Shown here: one piece after another, positions 33,285 through 43,923 of the stretch
Layout of the letters: each line of letters begins with the position of its first letter
Position numbering within the stretch: position 1 is the first letter of the stretch
Assembly: GCA_022316685.1 (NCBI GenBank)
Contig: JAKJHU010000465.1
Span: 1 to 64,000, forward strand
Origin: Progne subis subis
Taxonomy: Eukaryota > Chordata > Aves > Passeriformes > Hirundinidae
Reading direction: 5' to 3'
Length of the DNA stretch: 64,000 nt
Notes under the pieces: generated by a model
The model's database searches: none
Told to the model about the DNA's origin: nothing
Seen by the model: the letters and a program-made list of their open reading frames with translations, nothing else
Position numbers and translations under genes: made by a program

Positions 33285-33880
33285 GAGCTGCGGAGAACTT
33301 TGTTTGTGTTTTCAGATGAACGCCGCCTCGGGCCCGGGCCCGTGCCAGGGCTGTGGCTCATCTCCGCCTTTCCCCTCACACAGCCCGGGGGGCCCGGAGA
33401 GCGCGGGCCGAGGCTGGGCCGTGTGCACAGCCCGCCGCTGGCTGCGATTGGGCGATGGTGCCGTCACTCGTGGTTGTGGCGCGCTGATTGGGCAGAGCGG
33501 GGCCAAGCCCGGCCCCGGGGCCGCCCCCTCCCCGGGCGCCCCTGGCGCAGCAGAGCCGCCATTGGCGGAGCGTCTGTGCGGGCCCGGGAGCGGCGGCAGC
33601 GGCCGGAGCCCGGGGAGGCGGCGGCGGAGCTCGGAGGCGGCCCCAGCGCAGGTGGGAGCCGCGCTGGGTTGTGCCGGGGCTCGGGGCTGGCTGCGGGCCG
33701 AGGGGGCGTTCGGGGGCTGTGGCGGGTTCCTTGTGCCGTGTCCGCCCCGTGTTGCCCGTGGCCTGAGGGCGCTGCGGGAGCGGCTGCCCGCGGTCTCCTT
33801 GCCGCTGGGGCCTGGGCAGGAGCCGGTGCCGGAGCAGCGCTGCCTCGTCCCGCTTCCTGTAGGGAGCACGGAGGTGGCTG
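33285..33880 (+). promoter_or_regulatory. CpG island with inverted CCAAT boxes and a splice donor, right
   Basis: Mirror of 28,481-29,080. ATTGG boxes lie at 33,447-33,451, 33,487-33,491 and 33,561-33,565. A GC-rich presumed first exon ends CAG at 33,651, followed by GTGGGA. It lies upstream of the zinc-finger exon 43,072-43,923 in the same sense. The two CpG blocks face away from each other across the ERV-E spacer. Confidence 0.65.
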
Positions 33881-33895
33881 CCCTGTCCCCGGGAG

Positions 33896-34345
33896 TGTGC
33901 GGGAAAATTGGCGTCTCCAGAGGTTTCTGTCCCCAGAGGAGACAGAGGAGTCCAGTAAAAGTGACTTTATTCCTGAACAAAGGGAGAGGCCATGCGGCAT
34001 TTGCCATGGGGTCTCTTTGGTCGTTGTAGTACGCAGCCTCCTTTTTATCTGGATTTTGCCTTCTGCATCTCCCTCTCCCTTTGCCCAGTGGCGAAGGTAC
34101 TTGGAAAGTTGAGACTTCCCGATCTACCTACTGCGTGTCCTCGTTTATATGCACTCCTCGTTTTGTATAACATCCGATATTCATGGCTCTGTTCAGTCTT
34201 TGTTCTTCTTCTCGATGTTCAGGAATTTAGCAGGATCTTGGCTGAGCACCACTACGTGTCAATGTGTAACATTTTCTGAAACTGATGGTTTCTCCCTTTA
34301 CTTCCTTATCTCCAAGTCCCTGACCCTCTCTCCAAGCAGATTCAC
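33896..34345 (-). repeat. ERV-D right copy, 3' LTR
   Basis: Minus-strand LTR, nearly identical to 28,018-28,468. The adjoining 34,346-34,558 is decayed env tail. Confidence 0.8.
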
Positions 34346-34558
34346 TGTTTGACTCTGTTTTTCTTCCTGGGTCCTGTTTGGATTTGGGATTCTTCTCAGT
34401 GACCTCCTTCCCTGTCCTTTTGGAGACCTTTGTGGCTCAGGAGGCCTGGCTGCCGCCTGCATCCCCTTGCTCCCCTGCTGAATGAGCTGCACTCAGCAAG
34501 GTGTCTGTGCATGGTCAAAAGATGAGAGTTGCTGTAGCACAGAAGAGGAGAAAGAGCA

Positions 34559-36440
34559 TTAGATTAACCCATGGTGTGCCAGGAAACCACAAACCTGTGT
34601 CCCCTTCCCATCCTTTCCACGTTTGGACCAATATATGAGCTGCTTTTTTATTTCCTTTGTTATCTGTTTCTCCTCTTTTTGGTTGTCATCAATTTGCCAA
34701 CAGGATCTGGAGTCACTTAATTTTCCACACTGTGCTCCTCCTTCTGCTAATAGATAATCTGATCCTATCCCATGGTGAAATGTCTCGTTCTTCATTTGAG
34801 TGGATTGATCGGCCAGACTCAGGAGCTGGATCTCTATGGTTGGTTATTATTTCAAGGATATCTTGTAATCTAATTATTCCATTGAAATGATTAATGGGTT
34901 CTCTGGCTCCTGATATGAATTCATTTGGGTTCCCAGGGGCTGCTCCATGGTGTTGTAGGATTTGTTCTGGTGGCCGTTCATCTTTTCCCCATTTTTGGGT
35001 TGCTCCCTCCAGCCAGGGCTGCATCAGTTGATCTCTTTTCCCTAATTAAACCATCACATCCTTGGATTCCCAACTGATTTCTCTGAACTTGTGGTAGCAA
35101 GAACACCCCAGTGCTCTCATGCTCCCTGTGTGACCTAGACAGTGACAGCACATGTTGGAGTGGGGAGAGGGATGATTCCCCCCCAGTTCTTTTAGTGAAG
35201 TTTTCACAGCATTCTCCATTTGCTGTTTTCCTTTGCAGCTGCCCCAGTTTCTGTTGCAGAGTCAGATATCCTGAGTGTGGGCTCTGCCTTTGGCTGTGCA
35301 AATTGCATCTGTGCAAGCAGGCAGAGCTTGGGCTGAGGGGCAGAGGGAATCAGCCCAATTCCTGCCCCAGGCAAGAAGAGGCATTGTCCACACTTTTCCC
35401 CAGCAGTGTTAATTTGCATTTCTAAAGCTCCTTTCCTGGCTGCCTGGAGCCCAGCTTCTCTTCCAGAGCAGCCTTAAATGACTCACATGAAGTACCCCCG
35501 TAGTGTGCATTTTTTTTTTTTTTTTAAAATATATTTTAATGACTGTTTATATGTTCAAGTGTCACCTTTAAATATTTTCTGGTTTTCCAAAGTGGAACCT
35601 GAGAGTGAACATCGAAAAACTCATACCAAATTTTTGCCATCACTAAGAGCCACACACAAACATACACAAAAACATTCCAAAGCAATCAAGTTTTTTCTAC
35701 TTCTTTTCCGACGACTGAAAATTGATTCTCCCACCCGTGGCCCAAACCTAACTGACAATATAAATACCAAATTTTTACGAAAAATTTATTCTAATGCTGT
35801 AATCTTTTCACTGAAACTGTGGGAAAAACCCAAAAACTCCAAAAATATCTTTTGTGTTTAAGAGTCAAGGCATTACTTGATTCTGGCCATGGTGTGCAAC
35901 AGAAATAATTTCATCCACACACAGCCCGGGTGTGCAGAGAAAATCGTTCCACAACACGTGAGTTTTACTAGATTTTTCCTAAACTTTAAACAGCCTGAAC
36001 CCCGAGAAATCCATTGGTTTCATGTTATTTCTTTTCTAGTTGTGAAGTTCTTAGTATTTGGTTTCCTGTTGGAGCCGAATTTTTTTGCCTGTGATGTTAA
36101 TTAGGTCTGCACTCCTGGATTTCCTTATCAGCCTTTTCCAGACCTGGTGTCTCCAAGTATTCCAGGGGCAGGGTCTGGGGCAGATGTTCCTTGGTGTTTG
36201 CTGATGGGCTTTGATGTTTAGTTGATGGTCGTTATCTTTGTGGGTATCTTTTGTGCTCTTCCCAGTCTGTTGAGATGTGAAACTCATCTCTGTAGAGTGG
36301 TGTAACATCCCTTAAAATGAAACCTTTAAAATTTCCTTTTCCCAGGGCAAAGGCAAATCAAGCCTGAGTAGAGAAATAAAATGAAAAATACTTTTAAAGT
36401 TGGAATATTTTCCAGCAATTTAATGGCAGCCAGCCCAGTG
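34559..36440 (-). pseudogene. env: ERV-D right copy, env remnant
   Basis: Up to 35,419 the frames are identical in translation to the left copy (for example 34,559-34,795, 34,713-35,024 and 34,978-35,316), including the transmembrane loop scrap. Beyond 35,420 substitutions and indels accumulate: for instance 35,478-36,440 aligns to the left copy only with many changes. Confidence 0.65.
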
Positions 36441-36686
36441 TGTGAGTGTGCTTGAGCCCCAGAGTGGAATTGTCCCGTTGTGTTCCCCAGCAGCTGTGGC
36501 GAGTGCAGGCACAGAAAGCCCTGAAGCTCCAGCAGTGGCAGCAAGGATTGGCCCACAGTGGCTGGAGATGCCAAAGGAGGGTGCCCAGGCAGACTATTGC
36601 AGCAGAGGATGTGTGGGCAGGCACAGGGGCTTCCCCTGCTGTGGAGCCCTGGCTGCTGCTGCCTTGCCTTCAGTGCAGGCTCAGTC

Positions 36687-38003
36687 GCAGGGAATTGCGG
36701 AATAAAGGACTACACAGTTAGAAATTGTAAAGCAGGTTTGTTTTATTCCAGCTGGGACGCATAGGTGATATTTCCACCAATTATGTGTACCTGGCTGAGA
36801 CAGGTTCCAGGTTTAAATACATTTAGATCCCACAAAGCTACAGCTCCCTGCCCACCCATTCTCTGCCCACTCTCTGCCTCCTTGTGCTTTATATTACAAT
36901 TAGTCTGATGTACTAAGGAGTCTTCCTCCGTGTTCACTATTTGACCTCCATCTGTGAGCAGGCCCAGGGAAGGTTTGGCTAATTCCCAGGTCAGTTTGTC
37001 CTGGCCAAATCCAGGAACCTGGTTCTTGCTGGTTTCTTAATTAACTAGTTCTGCTTTATTGGGTCCTCACAATACCTGTGTAACACTTTACTGAGGTTTA
37101 ACAATTGTCCTGGTTTAGGGGCAAATTTGGGAGGAAACCCCTGAATGGTGTTACCCCTGGGAAGCAATCCCAAATGGCTCGGCCCTCCAACTGGTCTGGT
37201 AAAAAACTTCTTTGGAGAAAAATGGAAAAAACTATTTTACTTACCAAACAAAGTGCATCGAAGTATATAGAATTTATAATATGAAACAATAAAACCTCTT
37301 GTTCTGGAGTGAGATGGCAAATTGAGAAAGTTCTTGCCCTGGATGTAGCTCTCTCTCAGTCTCTCATCAGTCCCAGTCCCTCCGGCGCTGATGGAAAATG
37401 CCGAGGTCCAGGCCCTGGTGGGCTGCAGGTGCAAGCCCCCAGTGCTCCCCTGGGTTTTCAGTCCAGAGCAGGTTTAAACAGTTCCAAGAAAAAGGAAAAA
37501 AAAAACAGTCCAGGGAACTTCTCTGCCCTAGCTAGCTGAAACTACCTAAAAGGAAAAAAACAAAAAGAGAAAAATCATCTTTGTCCTGCAGTCTCTCCAA
37601 GCCTCAGCCAAACACACCGTCTGGAGAAGAATGTGTCAGGCCGTTTTCTCAAAACAAACTCCTCGCTTCTCCTTGCTCTTAGAACCAGTCTTAAAGGCAC
37701 AGAACTCAATATACAACACAAACAGAAGAGACAATTGGGGATACAAGCATTATAAAGTTACCCTAGGACAACAATGTACATCTTGTCTGTGTGGCCTTTA
37801 CCTAGCAAATAAATTCCAAAGTGTTCTTTAAATTGGTCCTACTTAACAAGTTACACTCCCGTGTTCTGGTATAAGTTGTTTCTCTACTTCTACAAAACTG
37901 CTAATAAGCTGTATATATTTCTGTTCTCCCCTTCACCTGTTTTAGCACATTATATGTTTCTCAGATTCTGAATTTCATATGCCTATACATTTCCCATATC
38001 AGC
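36687..38003. mobile_element. LTR insertion(s) present only in the right P1 arm
   Basis: The left arm runs straight through this point (near 25,680). The insert appears to hold two LTR-like units. One spans 36,694-37,107 (TGCGGAATAAAGG to TTTAACA). The second starts at 37,109 (TGTCCTGGTTTAGGGGC) and resembles the start of the ERV-F LTR. Frames are short and not convincing. No target duplication is evident by eye. Confidence 0.75.
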
Positions 38004-38640
38004 AGCCTCCCATCCTCCTCCTGCAGCCGGGACGTCCAAATCTCCGGGGCTTCCGAGACCTTGAGCCGAGGGTGAGGGGTCCCCCCGTGTTGAGCTGTGC
38101 TGGGGCTGTTTCTGTGCTCAGGGACACTTGGAATGGGCCACGCCACTTGGCCCCCAGTGCTGCTTCTTCCCAGTCCTTAGGCAGGACCCGATGTCCTGGT
38201 TGGATGTTGTGAGCAGCAAAGTGCCAAGGCAGGGTCTGTGCCAGCCGAGCTTCCTGTGGGAGAGATTTCAGCAGAGACAGGATTCTGGCCACAGACTGCT
38301 TTAAATACACATCCCTTATGTCCACTACCCCACTTGGTGGAGAATTATCAGGGTAAAGAATTCCAGAGCTCAATTACTGGGGACATAATTGCATATCTGC
38401 CCTGGATGTGGCTCCTGTTCTTGCTAAAGCCAATGGCAAAAGCCATACCCATGGTATCTTGGTTTCTATTACCAGCTTCCAAAGGTGTTTCTTCATTTCC
38501 CCATTCATTCTTTCTACCTGACCTGAGTTCTGGGGTTGCCAGGGGTTGTGGAGGTCCCATTGTATTCCTAAAGCTGCCATAAGCCCCTGAAGGATCTTTC
38601 CTGGAAAATGAGTTCCCCTATCTGAGTCTATTGCTTCCAC
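38004..38640 (-). pseudogene. pol: ERV-D right copy, integrase remnant
   Basis: Frame 38,640-38,374 has D7 (DSDRGTHF) and E43 (SGQVERMN), 35 residues apart, without the deletion seen in the left copy. The C-terminal module (KWRGPFQVSL) is at 38,373-37,999. A second frame (38,560-38,348) shows a frameshifted duplicate reading. Confidence 0.8.
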
Positions 38641-38869
38641 AATCCTTTCTCTTGGAATGATTTATTTTAGAATTACCTTACTAAGTGATGCAGTGATTAC
38701 TGAAGAAGTCAGAATTGCTTTTGGCACCCTGTTAGGTGACATGGTGTTAGCAGAAGAGATTTGAGCCTTCCTGCTCAGGGCATTTCAGTGCCAGGCTCTC
38801 ACAAGCACACACAGCTCTGCCAGTTGAGCTGACCGTGTGAGCGGTAACCTGAGCTTTGTCTAATTCCCT

Positions 38870-39450
38870 TTCCTAAATAACAGCCTGTCTTGTAACTCTT
38901 TTCCCTTCTCCTGCCCTTGAAGACCCATCCATAAAGAGATTTTCTCCCTCAGGCCAGGGAATGTGTCCTAAATCTCTCCTCGGCTGGGTCTGGAGCTCTG
39001 TCACTTGAATGCACTCCTGGGTTTCTTGCCAGCCCCTGTCCAGGCTGTTGAAACAGGAGGCTGGGTTAAACTCTTCCCCTGTCCCAAATTCTGCATCCTC
39101 CTGTGCCACTGAACAAGTTTCATACTGTAATAACGGAGCACGGCTCTTTTGGTTATCAAAGCTTGATGCCAGACTTGAACAACAGGAGCTCCTTGTGCTG
39201 TCAGTGTTCAGGCCTCAGGTCCCCTTAGAGCTGTGGCTGCACAATTGTGCAGACAGTGAGGGGGCCACTCTGGCCAGTGGGTTAAATATTGTATCACAAG
39301 GATTCCTTTGGCATGGCCCTGTTTAACATTCACATACAATTCCAATTCCTTTTCTGAGTCTGGAAGAGCCATGGCTGGGGCATCAATCACTATGGGGTTT
39401 TTTTTAATTTTCTCAAGTTTAGTTCTCTTTCTCATGTCCATACCATAACA
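38870..39450 (-). pseudogene. pol: ERV-D right copy, connection and RNase H remnant
   Basis: Frame 39,441-39,208 gives the connection domain. Frame 39,109-38,873 continues to LFMDGSSRAGEGKRVTRQAV, the RNase H start with its first aspartate. Confidence 0.7.
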
Positions 39451-39559
39451 TTGAGGCTGTCTGGGGTTAGAAAGTCATACAATGTTCTGGCTAGAACAGA
39501 GAATCCTCAATCCAGGTCCTGCAATTCCCAGTTAATCCTCAGACTTGTCTCAGCTCCTT

Positions 39560-40190
39560 GTTAGTCCTGGGTAATGTTACTTCGGAGATTCACCTGACCC
39601 TTTCTGGGTCAATACACCACAAACCTTCAGTCAAAATATGTCCCAAATATTTAACCTTTTTCTCCACCATTTTCTGTATATTTTTTAAATACTCCAAGCT
39701 GCTTTTTAGCCTGAAAATAGAGCCATTTCACAGAGGCTGCTTCTAGCACCTCTAATTGTCCTCCTGATTGAAGCAAGTCATCCACATCCTGCATTAACTC
39801 AGTTCCTGGGGGTGAGGTGAATTCTTTTGATATTTTCTGCAAGGCTGGCCTGAATAAGGCTGGTGCTTCTGTGCCTCCTCTACAAAAGGCCCGTCCATAT
39901 CTTTCCCATTTTCCCTTCTAACCCTTGTTCCCAGTCAAAGGCCAACTCCTGTTCAGCATCCTGTGTAAGTGGGCATCCCCAGAAAGCATCTTTTCCATCA
40001 AGTGCTGAATGGTAGCAGTGTGAGGAGGGAACCTGGTTGCAGATGGTGTAAGGATCTGAGCCTGTGGGGTGCCTCGGTTTAATAATCTCATTTCTTATTC
40101 TTAGGTCCTGCACCATTCTATAGATTCCATCTGGTTTCTTGATTGGCAGCACTGGAGCATTCCAGGGAGAGATGCCAGGCTCCAAAAGCT
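39560..40190 (-). pseudogene. pol: ERV-D right copy, reverse transcriptase remnant
   Basis: Frame 40,185-39,880: SPWNAPVLPIKKPDG, VQDLR, HSALDGKDAFWG. The next frame (39,842-39,651) has MQDVDDLLQSGG, so here the second catalytic DD is kept where the left copy has a stop. Small deletions separate the two frames. Confidence 0.8.
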
Positions 40191-40354
40191 CTGCCTTTCA
40201 GAGGGGCTCAATGCCAGGCTGTGAGCCCTTCCTTCCCTCCCTTGGAATAGGGTATTGCTTTTAGACGCCACTTGTCCTGGTTGCTTGAGAGTAATTTGGA
40301 GAGGCTGGGTGTCTGATTTTCCCTATTTCTCTGGGGCTGCCCACACTTCTGGGT

Positions 40355-41772
40355 TCACTTCAGCATCGGCCTTGTCAGACATTTGACACAAAGGTACCCC
40401 AGAACTAGCAATGGCAATGCCTCTGCCAGGTGCTTGTGGCCGAGCCCGTCCCCTGGGTGCTGGGCCCCCCTTGGGCCCTGGGGTTCATCCCTCAGGGGCT
40501 GTAGAAACTCTGCCATGGCCTTTGGCTTCACCTTGGCCTTTTCCTCACCCCTTCTTGCATTCACCTGCTGTGCCTTTGTGACCAACTGCTCCAGGGGCTT
40601 CTTGTGCCACTGCTGCAGCCCCCCTGAGTGCCTGTGGGTGCTCATCCTGTGACAGCTGCTGAGCTCTGTGCAAGGGCATTCCTTTCTGCAGTGACCCAGA
40701 CAAAATCCTTCAAAGATGATCTTGATCCTTGCATGAATAACGCACATTTCCCAGGTGTTCCTTCCTGCTCCTGGTCCTTGTGCTCGCCCTGCCCTCCCCA
40801 GCCCGTATCCCAGAGGCGGTGCCTGTCCTGCCGCAGTGTCCAAAGGCGGCTCCCCCGGCGGGCAGGGCCGGCAGCTCCACGGGGCCGGGCAGCGGCCGGG
40901 GCGTCCCGCAGCCTCCTGGGGGCCGGGGGCCACTGCCGGCCCTGCCCGGGGGTGGTGGGGTCAGGCAGCGCCCGGCGCTGAGCCCCGGCTGCCCCACAGC
41001 CCCGGCCCGGCCCCGCAGCTCCCCACAGGCCCCCAGCCCGTGCTCCCGGTGCCGCACCTCTGCGCCCGCTCCTGCTGCTGCCCAGCACAGAGAAACCCCC
41101 TGAAATCCTGACCTCCTTGTTTGCCTGTCCTGGAAACCGGGGATACAAAGGATCTGGCTCAGCTGGCAAATTTAGAGGATAAGACCCTCCTGAAAATCAT
41201 CCCAGTCCTCAGTATTTTTCTCTTCCTCCTCTTTTCCATCATCCTTTTTCCTACCACAGAGATTCCTCCTGCTTGCTTCTTGCCTTAACCGTATTCCTGC
41301 ACACTCGCCTTCACCCTAACCCTTCCCAGCACACCAACACCATCCATCCCCCAGTTGTCTAAATCCTTTCTTGACTTCCTTTACTGCCCCTCTGGGTGTC
41401 CATGTCCTTAAATTACCTCTGAGAGAATGTGCAAACTGCCTCAGCATTCTCCCAAGGGACCCTTCAGAGATATTTTGGGATCATCATCCCTTTGGCCAGG
41501 ACGCTCTCCTGGCTTTCCCTTTTCCACCCTCCATGGGTGCCCTGCCATGTTTGCTCCCTGATGATGCCAGTGTCCTCACTGATGAGATGTTCAGTGCTCT
41601 CTCCCTGGTGACTCTTCACAGCCCCCCTGATCTGTCACTCGTGTGTCTCCTGGACACTCTCGGGTACCCAATCAATCCCCGGTGCCGCCGCCACCCAAGG
41701 GAGCCCATCACCCAAACTGGGTGAGGCACCTTCAGCTGCACTCACTGCCCGCTGTCCCAGACGGTGGAAGGA
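40355..41772 (-). pseudogene. gag: ERV-D right copy, leader and gag remnant
   Basis: Mirror of 21,930-23,322. The Lys/Glu-rich stretch and decayed nucleocapsid end are kept. The GC-rich part at 40,830-41,100 has an additional segment of about 20 bases and shifts frame. Confidence 0.55.
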
Positions 41773-41790
41773 ATTCCAGAGGAGCCCCAA
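41773..41790 (-). promoter_or_regulatory. ERV-D right copy, decayed Pro-like PBS
   Basis: Same 18 bases as at 21,909-21,926, on the minus strand. Confidence 0.65.
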
Positions 41791-41792
41791 GG

Positions 41793-42237
41793 TGTGTGGG
41801 AAACTTGACATCACCAGAGGTTTGTGTCCACAAAGAAGACAGAGGAGTCCTGTAAAAGTAATTTCATGCATAAAAAAAAGGGAGAGGCCATGGGACATTT
41901 CCCATGGGGCCTCTCCAATTGTTGTTTTTGTCTTTTTCATGCTAATTTTCTCGGCCACATCCCTCTCTCCCTTTTAGCACTGGCTGAAGTATTTGAGGGG
42001 TACAGACTTCCCAATCCCCCTACTACATACCCCTCTTATTATGCACCCCACTTCTGCACAGGTAACGATATTCAAAGCTCTGTGAAGTCTTTGTTTTTCT
42101 CGAAGTTCATGAATTAATCAGGCCCTTGGCTGAGCAGCAGTCTGTGTGGTCAGTTCATAACATTTTCTGCAGCTGATGGCTTCTTCTGTGCCTTCCTTAT
42201 GTCCAAGTGCCTGGCCCTATCCCCAAGCAGCTTGACA
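41793..42237 (-). repeat. ERV-D right copy, 5' LTR
   Basis: Inverted partner of 21,453-21,906, with several substitutions and indels relative to it. Confidence 0.8.
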
Positions 42238-43071
42238 GCGTGTGTTTGTAAAGACCCTTTGCTCTTCTTCCTTTGCTGGGGGTGCCCCGTTTGCGGGACA
42301 TTCCCCCTAGAGCATGGGGCACCCGGCGTGAGGGGAATTTGGGGAGGTGGGAGGGGGGAGCGCCAAGGCCGGGCCCCCCCGCGCTGTCCTGGCGGGAGCG
42401 GCTGCAGCGGGGACCGAGTGCGGGCGGGAGCGGCCGAGAGCCCAGCGCTGCCCCAGCCCGACCTGCCCCAGCTCCATCGCTGCCCCTGCGGTGGGATGCT
42501 GTGGGTTTGGGGGGAAGAGGAAGCCGGCAGTGGGTGCTGGGCCTGGGGGCAGGAGGAGAAGGGAAGGAGAAGCAGGGTTGAGGAACAAAATGTTGATGCA
42601 CGTGGGAGAAGAAGGTGGGATTGTGCAGGAGAAGGAGGAATAGTGGGAGGAAGAGGAGTGTGAGGAAGAGTAGGGACACAGGAGTGTGAGGAGCAGGAAG
42701 AGGAGGCAGCACAAGGTTCCAGCCCTCCCTGTATCTGCAGCCTCCCCCCAGCCCCAGGAGTGTTTCCCTCCCCACATGCAGCAGGTGACCGGGGAGGGGA
42801 ATCCATGATTTTCATGGAAGTGAATCTTGGTGTTTCTGAGCTTGATTGAGGTAAATGTTGATGCTTTGGGTTTTTGCAAGGGGCTGAATCTTTTAGGAGA
42901 GGTTTTGGCTGAGTTGTGATGTTTGGAGGACTTTTGGGTTGAATCTTCTTTTGGAGGTTCTTACAGACCAATGTGGCAATTCTTACATTGCCAATGAGTT
43001 CCTGAGATGAACTTGTGCAAGGAAGAACCCCCAGCCTTAGGCGCTCTCCTCTTGTTTTCTCCCCAAACCAG
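42238..43071 (+). other. Zinc-finger intron/upstream DNA, right
   Basis: Mirror of 20,621-21,452. GC-rich at 42,290-42,500. No exon can be firmly placed. The long minus-strand frame crossing into the zinc-finger exon is an antisense shadow. Confidence 0.5.
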
Positions 43072-43923
43072 GATTTTTCATTCCCAAGGAGTGGCCGGAT
43101 GGAGGAGGAGGAAAAGCCCCGGAGATGCCGCACGAGGAGGGGCTGCAAACCCAGCGCAGGGAGCTGCGAGGAGCAAAGACCCTCCCTGTGCCAGGAGGGC
43201 GGCCGGAGATCCAGCCAGAGCTCCGAGCTGGTGGAGAAGCCTCCTGGAGGGGAGAAGCCCCACAAGTGCTTGGAATGTGGGAAGAGCTTCAGCCAGAGAT
43301 CCCATCTGATCCGGCACCAGGTGATCCACACTGGGGAACGGCCCTTTGAGTGTGGGGAGTGTGGGAAGAGCTTCAACCACAGCTCCAGTCTGATCCGGCA
43401 CAAGAGGATCCACACTGGGGAGCGGCCCTATGAGTGTGGGGAGTGTGGGAAGAGCTTCAGGCGTAGCTCTCACCTGAGGCTACACCAGGTGATCCACACT
43501 GGGAAGAAGCCCTACAAGTGTGGGGAATGTGGGAAGAGCTTCAGAGACAGCTACAGCCTGATCCAGCACCAGGTTATCCACACTGGGGAAGGGCTCTACA
43601 CCTGCTTGGAATGTGGGAAGGGCTTTGGATCAAGCTCCCACCTGAAATATCACCAGCGCATCCACACCGGGGAGAGGCCCTATGAGTGTCCTGAGTGTGG
43701 GAAGAGGTTTCACACCAGCTCTGATCTCCTTGTGCATCAGCGGATTCACACAGAGGAGAGGCCCTTCCGCTGCCCCGACTGTGGGAAGGGCTTCAAGCAC
43801 ACCTCAAACCTCATCAGGCATCAGCGCATCCACGCCAGGGAGAGGCCCTACGAGTGTCCTGAGTGTGGGAAGAGCTTCTCCAGGGGTTCTCACTTGACCC
43901 AACACCAACGGAGGCACCGCTAA
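43072..43923 (+). CDS. C2H2 zinc-finger protein, eight fingers (3' exon)
   Basis: The exon begins after CCCCAAACCAG at 43,071. The in-exon ATG is at 43,099 ([10 protein letters not shown]). Eight C2H2 fingers follow, from [10 protein letters not shown] to HQRRHR and stop TAA. All eight have intact Cys2His2 ligands. Linkers are mostly TGERP, with TEERP before finger 7 and ARERP before finger 8. No KRAB box is in this exon. Compared with the ten-finger P1 partner, it lacks two fingers near the C-terminal end. It differs at helix positions -1, 3 or 6 in fingers 1, 2 and 5, so the DNA target probably differs. A poly(A) signal lies at 44,537-44,542. Transcribed toward the MHC IIB gene (tail to tail). 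Confidence 0.88.
   Translation, partial: DFSFPRSGRMEEEEKPRRCRTRRGCKPSAGSCEEQRPSLCQEGGRRSSQSSELVEKPPGGEKPHKCLECGKSFSQRSHLIRHQVIHTGERPFECGECGKSFNHSSSLIRHKRIHTGERPYECGECGKSFRRSSHLRLHQVIHTGKKPYKCGECGKSFRDSYSLIQHQVIHTGEGLYTCLECGKGFGSSSHLKYHQRIHTGERPYECPECGKRFHTSSDLLVHQRIHTEERPFRCPDCGKGFKHTSNLIRHQRIHARERPYECPECGKSFSRGSHLTQHQRRHR

Larger units (their letters stand above)
33896..42237 (-). mobile_element. ERV-D, right copy, with a nested LTR insertion
   Basis: Inverted copy of 21,453-28,468: 3' LTR at 33,896-34,345, env 34,559-36,440, pol 38,004-40,190, gag 40,355-41,700, PBS 41,773-41,790 and 5' LTR 41,793-42,237. It is interrupted at the integrase end by 36,687-38,003. Confidence 0.85.

Noticed and set aside
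42150..43415. 421-codon minus-strand frame
   Set aside because: Antisense to the zinc-finger exon and the GC-rich upstream block; a shadow of the plus-strand gene.
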